Positions 57,006 through 64,000 of a DNA stretch of 64,000 nt are shown one piece after another (the first letter of the stretch is position 1; each line of letters starts with the position of its first letter). The translations under genes were made by a program, and so were the position numbers. The stretch lies in the NCBI RefSeq assembly GCF_050624435.1, contig NC_134546.1:77727700-77791699 (forward strand), written 5' to 3'. A model generated the notes under the pieces. The model saw only the letters and a program-made list of their open reading frames with translations. It was not told where the DNA came from and did no database searches. The DNA comes from Tenrec ecaudatus (taxonomy: Eukaryota; Chordata; Mammalia; Afrosoricida; Tenrecidae).

Positions 57006-58781
57006 AATCCTAGCACCATACTCTCTTGTCCTGCAATGCATTTATCCCAACTTTAAAATCAGCTCAAAGGGTTGAATATATTTTATAACCTTAAAGCTAA
57101 CTTCATGACCCTAAATCTCAAATTCAGAGACCCAACCCCCAAAACAAGAATCTTTAAACCTTAGTTCTACATCCTTATACTGTAACACATAAGCACCTAA
57201 TCAACTCCAAACACAATCTGTTAGGCATTAAAGCTTCAAAACATAAAGCCCTTTAACATGTCCACTAACATCTGACTCATGACACTTAATTCCTATTTCT
57301 ATTCCTTGGCAATTGTTCTTGAACCTGGAACACTGATTAATCCCAGGATTTAGGTTCTAATCTTAAGTACAGACTCTGAGTCTAACACACTACAAGTCTA
57401 AACAGAACCTTAAATTTAATACATCAAAAACTCATGTTGCTAATTATGTGTATGGAGCTGTCTTTTTTCTCAGATTTTACACAAGTGAGAAGAAATTGGG
57501 TATGTTGGCAGGCAAAATTAAGAATCACAAAAATATTTTCAGTTAATTTTAAGTCATTTACATCTGGTTCAAGGAACTTAGAAAAGTAAAGAAGTGTTAT
57601 ATAAAGTTTAAATATGACAAACAACATCATGGTCAAGGGCTATCACAGGTCTCTTGCTGATCTCTGATCTACTGTGTGCTGGCCTCAAGGAGCCTTTTTC
57701 TGCTGTTAGACATATGCAGGGATGTTACCCAGTAAGTGAGATGCCTGAGGGTTGGATAGTACTTACGCACTAATTTGTAGATCACTATTTAACCTGGTTT
57801 ATCCCTGGAGGACAGGGCGAAACCCATGCTAAATAAAACAAATTACTGGTTATTCTGTCATCGACCCCCTTGTTCTCCTCATTCCCAGGGGACACTCACA
57901 TCACCAGAGATGGAGGAGGTAGCAAATTAAAGGTGCTTACATTGGAATCCGTGACTCCACTTTTCAAAATTGACCTTGGTCTTTCTCTCAGACCTAGGAA
58001 AAGAGACTCAGAGGAAGAATTTGCACTCGCTTTGATAGTGAGCGCTGACAACCCTAAAAATCTCCATGTCTCGTGGAGATTCCTGTGAGCTAACATCGTA
58101 AGCTCACAAGACACACTGCAAGTAGGAGGTCTAACCTGACCCTCAAGCTGGAAAAATGTCAATTCCGGGGACACCCTGTGTGTCCAGTACCAGGAACTCA
58201 CTGTCAGAGCAATGCTGGGGCTCTCCACTCATGAAGACATAGTCCTTGAAGAGGTACTCATGAGAACAACAGCAGACCAAGGACTCTCTGATGCTGGCCT
58301 GGAAATTAATACCTTTGAGTTCAACCCCAGGGACTACCATAGGCAAACCGGAATGTTCCTCCCTGAGCCTGTCTTACATGTATACTGGTGGAGAGTACCT
58401 GTCTTAAGATAGGCCCCCCTGCCCAGGTTCCAAGGCCTCTTACCTTTAGGACGCACAAAACATCCAAGCACGAATGATCCACTGTCTTTCCACACAGCAC
58501 AGCCTGATCTGAGATCGATCCACCCCAGTTTCAGCACCTTGAATTATCTACTTCACCTGGGTCCTGAAAGTGAGCTGGGAAATAAAGCAGGGAAGGTAGA
58601 GACAAGTTAAATCACAATCACCTGTAATAACTTCAGTATAATTAGTAAATCAACATAATGTAATGGAATAGCCATCATTGGGTTAGTCTAGCTGAAGGTA
58701 GATTAGACCCTGGGGAGATTGGTCTAAGTTGCTGCAGGAAGTCATTCTTGGCTACTGCTTGGGAGCCCCAGGAACATTTTG

Positions 58782-58836
<55 letters not shown>

Positions 58837-59195
58837 AGTCAAACATTAATTTAAATGGTAGCAAGCAAGAACTTAAGGTAAGCAGAATGGGGAACCTGTA
58901 GGAAAATAAGATACAATTGATAATATTTAACATCAAATGAGTGCCCACCTACAGCCCACAGCCTGCCATTGTGTTCTTTATATTTGCTCCATTAGAAAAT
59001 GTAATACTTGATGACGCTTTTTCTCTTCATCTCAATTATCAGACTAGGTTTGTTCATTAGTAAATTACCTCTTTGGCTAACTTCATTTTTCAATGATCAA
59101 CCATGATCATCCTTTATGTTTTAAATATGTTTTCTCTCCAGATTTGAACTGTTTAAAGCATCGCGTTTTTTATTTATGAGTATTCAGAGGGTACT
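57006..59195. other. Unassigned 2.2-kb block between two parts of L1 sequence
   Basis: Not L1 and no family recognised. It contains a stretch (about 57,650-58,560) of higher complexity with an AAATAAAAC word near 57,831, and a (CA)25 microsatellite at 58,784-58,833. Minus-strand frame 57,896-58,228 and several overlapping frames have no known domain. It could be an insertion into the L1 or flanking DNA between two insertions. Confidence 0.5.
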
Positions 59196-59199
59196 ATAG

Positions 59200-60015
59200 C
59201 ATTGTGGCAGAGAATAATGACCAACGAAAACCAACTGACTGTCTGGGGTCTTAAAGGTTTGAAGGTAAACAAGTGGCCATCTAGCTCAGAAGCAACCAAC
59301 CCCACATGGAAGAAGCACACCAGCCTGTGTGATCACCAGGTGCCAAAAGGATCAGTTATCAGGCATCAAAGAACAAAGCATCATGTCACTGTGAATGAAG
59401 GAAAGTGTGGAGTGGGGACCCAAAGCCCATTTGTAAAAAACTTGCCATCGCCTTACGGAAGGGTCATGAGGAGGAGATGAACCAGTCAGGGTGTAGGTAG
59501 CAATGATGGAACATACAACTTTCCTCTAGTTCCTAAATGCTTCACCACCACCACCACCACTATCATGTTCCCAATTCTCTTTCTAGACCAGAGAAATGTA
59601 CACTGGTACAGATAGGAAAAGGAAACAGGGAATCCAGGATGGATGATCCCTTCAGGACCAGTGGTGGGAGTGGTAATACTCGGAGGGTGTAGGGAGGGTC
59701 AGGTGGAAATGGGGAACTGATTACAGGGATCTACATATAACCCCCTCCCTGGGGTATGGCCAACAGAAAAGTGGGTGATGAGAGATAGTGTAAGATATGA
59801 CAAAATAATAATTTATTAATTGTCAAGTGTTCATGATGGAGGAGGATGTGGGGAGGGAGGGGTAAAAATGAGGAGCTGATTCCAGGGGCTTAAGTGGAGA
59901 GCAAATATTTTGAGAACGATGAGGGCAATGAATGTAAAAATGTGCTTTGTACAATTGATGTATGTATGGATTGTGATAAGATTTGTATGAACCACTATAA
60001 AATGATTTTAAAAAA
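59200..60015 (+). mobile_element. L1 3' UTR and polyadenylation end, sense
   Basis: Starts around GTCTGGGGTCTTAAAGG (59,243) and runs collinearly through the terminal 3' UTR to TGAACCACTATAAAATG and an A-rich tail near 60,015. It could be the missing end of the L1 at 49.7-57.0 kb or an independent truncated insertion. Confidence 0.85.
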
Positions 60016-60019
60016 AGAT

Positions 60020-60820
60020 AAAAACCAATTGACTAATTACAAAAGTTGTGTTGGCTTAATTATATCTTTTTAGTGCATTTCTCATTTGAAGATATTTCAA
60101 TGCAGTGGATTCACAACAGATGGTAGGTTATTTTGTACCCACAGTTGTTGGCATAAAACCTGATTGACAGTGTTATAGGGATCATCTGATATTTTTCGCT
60201 GGGAAAATGTGTATGTTTATTTATAGGTTATAAAATAAGTAATTAATGTGTAAATATTATGGGGTTTTCCCCTCTAAAATCCAGTGAATTGCACTTTTTC
60301 AATAAAACACACATTTTCTTTTTTTAAAATACACATTTTCACCTGTACAGTTTCCACATTAAAATAAAACTTTCCAAATTAGAGATAAAATCTTTTAGTT
60401 GTATCAATATTATTGGCATGTTCAAAGAAAGTTTTGAGTCAATTTTTGAATAAGATTGATTCCTGGATAATATTTTCTCAAGTGTGTGTTTACTGGAATT
60501 AAGGTAATCTGTGGGTAGCTTTTTATCCTCACATTCTTTGGCTATAAAATATGAGCATATATTTGCACATATAATGAATAGAATATTACAATGAGTAAAA
60601 TAATGTTCAACTGAGTAAAGCCTTTCTATCATCCCTGTCAACAAGTTTAATCAGGTTAAACCACCACAATGACTCTCTTCAATGATACATTATCAAGTTT
60701 ATGAAATTGAATGTCTCATTTATGAAAACATGCTTGCATATGTTCAATTTTAGATACTGTACCTGATCTCTTCACAAGGCAGCAAATAATCATAGTTCCA
60801 TCAGCCTACACTTTTCAGGG
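60020..60820. other. Unassigned AT-rich DNA
   Basis: Very AT-rich. The minus-strand frame 60,339-60,644 has no recognised domain. Confidence 0.3.
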
Positions 60821-60825
60821 TAGTC

Positions 60826-61370
60826 AGTTTATTGTGCCAACCTGACCAATAAGCACATGTGGATTAATTCAAGGATGGAGAGATAAATGGATCGCTGAGC
60901 CTCGCCTTTCTTGTCTCTTGCTCTTTGATCATCAGGCCAGTGTGCAGCTGCCTTGCTTGTTCTGTGCCCCAATTTGAAAGCTACACTACTTGTGGGACAC
61001 CTAACCTGTGGACTGTGTCACTGTAATTTGAGGTATCTTCAAGACCTGCTTCACCATGCTATTGGAATTTACATCTCTTGAGCTGGGCACTGTCGACCCT
61101 GTCATCTGGCTGACTGTTGGTGACCTGCCTTGCTGTTGGCTGCCTGTGCCCAGATAGCCTGAATTATTCTACAGAGAACTACCTGGTGGCCTGCAAGATT
61201 TGAAGGACTGCCTGTGTCTCACAGCTGTCTCATGGGGGTGAGTTGCCCAGAGCCATTTGTACTGCTTTGTAGATTGTTTATTTCTTATGTTATCTTTATC
61301 TAATATATATATAATATTAATATATAATTATTAACATTATTGTTTTGTTTCTCTAGAGAAATCTGTATAA
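60826..61370 (+). mobile_element. Second copy of the dispersed element seen at 35.5 kb
   Basis: Begins CAGTTTATTGTGCCAACCTG, like the 35,527 copy, continues with a shared AGCCTCGCCTTTCTTG and GTGCAGCTGCC region, and ends with TTTGTTTCTCTAGAGAA near 61,360. The middle differs more than the ends. Confidence 0.55.
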
Positions 61371-61436
61371 CTTAATTGCTAATGTATGTGTGTTAACTTA
61401 ATTGCTAATGAAAATGTGTTCATATGCTCAATAATT

Positions 61437-61438
<2 letters not shown>

Positions 61439-61512
<74 letters not shown>
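61439..61512. repeat. (TA)n microsatellite
   Basis: About 37 uninterrupted TA units. Confidence 0.97.
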
Positions 61513-61513
<1 letters not shown>

Positions 61514-61514
61514 T

Positions 61515-62640
61515 CATCTCAGCCCCAGGATGCAAAGACCAAGGTTTATTAAGTGAATACACTTCATTGGGGAAATGTTTGTAAGAAAGTGCAGAGAAGG
61601 CCAAGGAGGCTGGAGGATCAGTCAGCTAAGACACAAATCTTACCCTGAGAGAAGGAACCAAAAATGAGAGGTAGGAAAAACTTTCTTAAATGTCAGTCTA
61701 ACCCAGCTGATGTCCAGTAAGTTGACCAGGTTACCTCAATACAAAATCACCCTAGAGTACGACATTTTTCTCATAGACAAACATTTGTACTTTGTTCTTG
61801 TTTCACTTGGCTTGGACTAGCCCTTAGAACTCTGTCTTGTGTACAAACCAGGTGGTAGACTTTACACGCAATGTTTCTGCCTTGTCTCATTATGCTCATT
61901 GTGTTGGAATGGAATTACCTTCTTAGATTTGATTCTGCTGTTATATGTTTATATATGCAAACATGTCCATATTTTCTAGTAAGTTATATAGATATACAGG
62001 ATGCCTTTTCTTTAGGACGATATTGAAAGAAATGTTACCTCATTAGTGGCATTCACATAAGAAATAATTTCAAATTTTGTATCCAAACAATATCCTGCTA
62101 TTGTTTGCTTAGGATGTTCATTACATATCCTAAAGACTGTGTCACTCTTCTCTCTTTAGTTCTTTTCAGAGATAAATTTTCAGTTCGTTTTTGGAGTTAG
62201 TTATCTCAGCACATTAGATTCCCATTTGACATTTTCCTCAAAGATTTTTCAGGGACATTAATTGTATATATTCTTACCATGTTACTATTATTATTTCTTG
62301 CTACTCTCCACAGAAGTCAAAGACATTGATTTCCCCTGTACATTCTTCCCTCCCATATTGATCCCTCTCCTTTGCCCTTATTAGGATATTTTTTAGAGAT
62401 TGTCAGTCCAATCTAATTTTTCTCATCTCATTTACTGATAGCAGAATGAGTGGTTTAATCACATCAGCTACTATGAGAAGGCAGATGAAGCTGATTACTG
62501 GCTTAAAGACTTACAGTCTAGAGACCATAGGGATTTCTACTCTCTCTTTCAGGGACACTATGCGTCAGAATTAACATAGCAATAGGTAGGAGGTTATTGA
62601 GTTTGTTGATTTGATTCTTATTTTATTTAGTTTTATTTTC
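61515..62640. other. Unassigned
   Basis: No octamer, leader or repeat was recognised upstream of the VH relic at 62.66 kb. Confidence 0.3.
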
Positions 62641-62655
62641 CTCCCCTATATGTAA

Positions 62656-62911
62656 ACACAACTCTGGTGCAATCTAGGGGAGACTTGAGTAAGGCTTGGT
62701 GGTCTCTGGAATTCTCCTCTTCAGGCTCTGTACTAGTAACAACTGGTGTGTCCAATGTGTGTCAGTTTCCAGGGGAGGGCTTTCAGTGGGTTGGACAATT
62801 TAACCTGATGGTGGCACAAAGACCTATGCTCCATGAAGAGCTGATTGGCCATCTCTAGAAGCAGGATGAACTGAAATTGCGGGGGAGTACATGTGAGTCC
62901 AGGCACAAACC
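62656..62911 (+). pseudogene. IGHV: IGHV3-like VH relic, FR3 deleted
   Basis: FR1 is recognisable from CTCTGGTGCAATCTAGGGG (62,661) and GGTCTCTGGAATTCTCC; FR2 from CAGTTTCCAGGGGAGGGC and TTTCAGTGGGTTGG. CDR2-like AACCTGATGGTGGC is followed by GATTGGCCATCTCTAGAAGC, the start of FR3. The rest of FR3, the second Cys and the heptamer are missing. A nonamer-like GCACAAACC remains at 62,903-62,911, followed by the usual 3' flank. Multiple stops; long dead. Confidence 0.8.
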
Positions 62912-64000
62912 TCCCTGCAGGGAGAGGACTGTGCTGTTGAAGGAGGCACTCAGGATCAAGTGAGCACAGGAACCAGCGTCTGATGTCACTGCTGGTTGAC
63001 TGACAGGGTGGGTTTCCTGTTGTGGCTTTGAGATTCTTTTCCATCTCTTACTTTTCCCGGGGGATATCTCTCTATGAATTATTCTGTGTCCACGCCTGCT
63101 ATGTATGAATTCATAAGTTGCATTGAATAACAAGTAAGTAGCTTCACTTGCAGGAAAACCAGTCCATTAACAGAATGAAAACTGTTTTTTCTGGCATCAT
63201 AGAGTGAGAGTTCTGATGAACCGCTGAGAAAACCCTGTAGAATTGTCTATGAGACTTGAGTCAGAGGGGGTGAGGGGGGGCCATAAATTCAAGTGTTTGA
63301 ACACTGACTTTTCAAACCAACAAATAGATGCCTTCAGGAAAGACCTGTGATTTGATTCTGCAATAATAGACTCATGGCAAAGACTACAGTAAAATTCTCT
63401 AATTCCAAAACTCTGAGTTTTGAATTATAGACTACTGAGTGGGTAATGTATGGACAGTGACATATAAAAGCATAATAAGGTTCACGTCTGACTTCTCCTT
63501 CCTGCAGAAGTGGGTCAAACCAAACAATGGTCTGAACCCTTATTTGTCGTTTTCTATTTTCTTTCTTTCCTTCTTTTTTTTAAACTTGAGCAACTTATGA
63601 TCCATGCTTTATCATTTATATCTCCAAAGGAGCACGGCCACATTATCAATCCCTCTGTTAAAGAGCATGTGTTAATTTCTATCCTGCAAGGTGCAGAAAG
63701 CAAGTCAGGGAAAATCTGTGTAGATTTTCTGGGGGAAACACCTGTGCGAGAGAAAATCCAGATTATGCCAGGGGAGAGAGAAGGAATGTCAGTCTATGAA
63801 AGGAGGGGGAAAAAAGTGGTTTCAAAAAGTTCATGGAGAAATGTAATTAAACTATAATGGATTTTTTTTCCATTAACTTTTTGAAGACTACTTATATGGT
63901 CTTGAAGTAAGGAGAGAGAGGGAGTATGTTGGCCGGAATTTGTATTAACTATTGTTCAGTTCAAAGAAAGTTCAGTATGGCCATTGGATGTTCTAATTGA
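62912..64000. other. IGHV3-type 3' flank, then unassigned to window end
   Basis: The first part keeps the flank seen after other IGHV3-like units (GGCACTCAGGATCA, GAGCACAGGAACC, AGAGTTCTGATGAA). A GGTTCACGTCTGACTTC block near 63,480 recalls 45,960 and 20,030. No other gene is recognised. Confidence 0.45.

Noticed and set aside
57896..58228. 110-residue minus-strand open frame, with faint immunoglobulin-like look
   Set aside because: No conserved Cys/Trp spacing of an Ig domain, no leader or RSS; left as unassigned.
1..64000. D, J or constant-region segments, tRNA, rRNA or CRISPR arrays
   Set aside because: I looked for paired 12-RSSs, the JH WGxG motif with a splice donor, Ig constant exons and tRNA folds. 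Nothing convincing was found; the tRNA-like heads belong to SINEs.

Overview
The window is mammalian germline DNA from the variable-gene part of an immunoglobulin heavy-chain (IGH) locus. The order or species is not stated in the sequence. The dispersed repeats point to an afrotherian (elephant, hyrax, aardvark, tenrec, golden mole or sengi group): tRNA-derived SINEs resembling AfroSINE, RTE/BovB-clade LINE fragments sharing their 3' end, and many copies of one L1 family with a characteristic 3' UTR. That assignment rests on remembered family features, not on a search.

I recognise twelve VH segments, all on the + strand. In order: a degenerate clan II pseudogene (3.1-3.4 kb), two IGHV3-like pseudogenes in a tandem duplication (4.9 and 11.0 kb), a clan II FR1 relic between them (7.1 kb), an IGHV3-like pseudogene (19.0 kb), an intact clan II/IGHV4-like gene (23.9 kb), an IGHV3-like pseudogene (28.3 kb) with a scrambled partial copy (29.9 kb), an IGHV2-like gene broken by one FR3 lesion (37.6 kb), a clan II FR3 relic (43.1 kb), an IGHV3-like gene with intact reading frame (45.0 kb), and a decayed IGHV3-like relic (62.7 kb). 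Eight keep an octamer ATGCAAAT upstream. Most keep a recombination signal (RSS) with a 22-23 bp spacer. No D, J or constant segment was seen.

Only the genes at 23.9 kb and 45.0 kb have an open leader, good splice sites and an unbroken V exon. The 23.9 kb gene has a consensus 23-RSS but carries an unusual cysteine in each of CDR1 and CDR2 and a new N-glycosylation sequon. The 45.0 kb gene has lost 11 bp (one helical turn) from its RSS spacer, so its only visible RSS is of the 12 type. Under the 12/23 rule that would block joining to D and in principle allow direct joining to JH. This is the most unusual observation in the window.

The rest is repeats. A near full-length but dead L1 lies at 49.7-57.0 kb, with a matching 3' end at 59.2-60.0 kb. 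L1 3' ends lie at 7.8-10.5, 13.7-16.0, 26.0-26.3, 34.4-35.3, 39.3-39.7 and 47.1-47.4 kb; two of these have the inverted 5' part typical of twin priming. RTE fragments, SINEs, a solo LTR with a 4-bp target-site duplication, a related LTR, an unnamed dispersed element nested in an RTE copy, and microsatellites fill most remaining space. No non-immunoglobulin host gene is supported.
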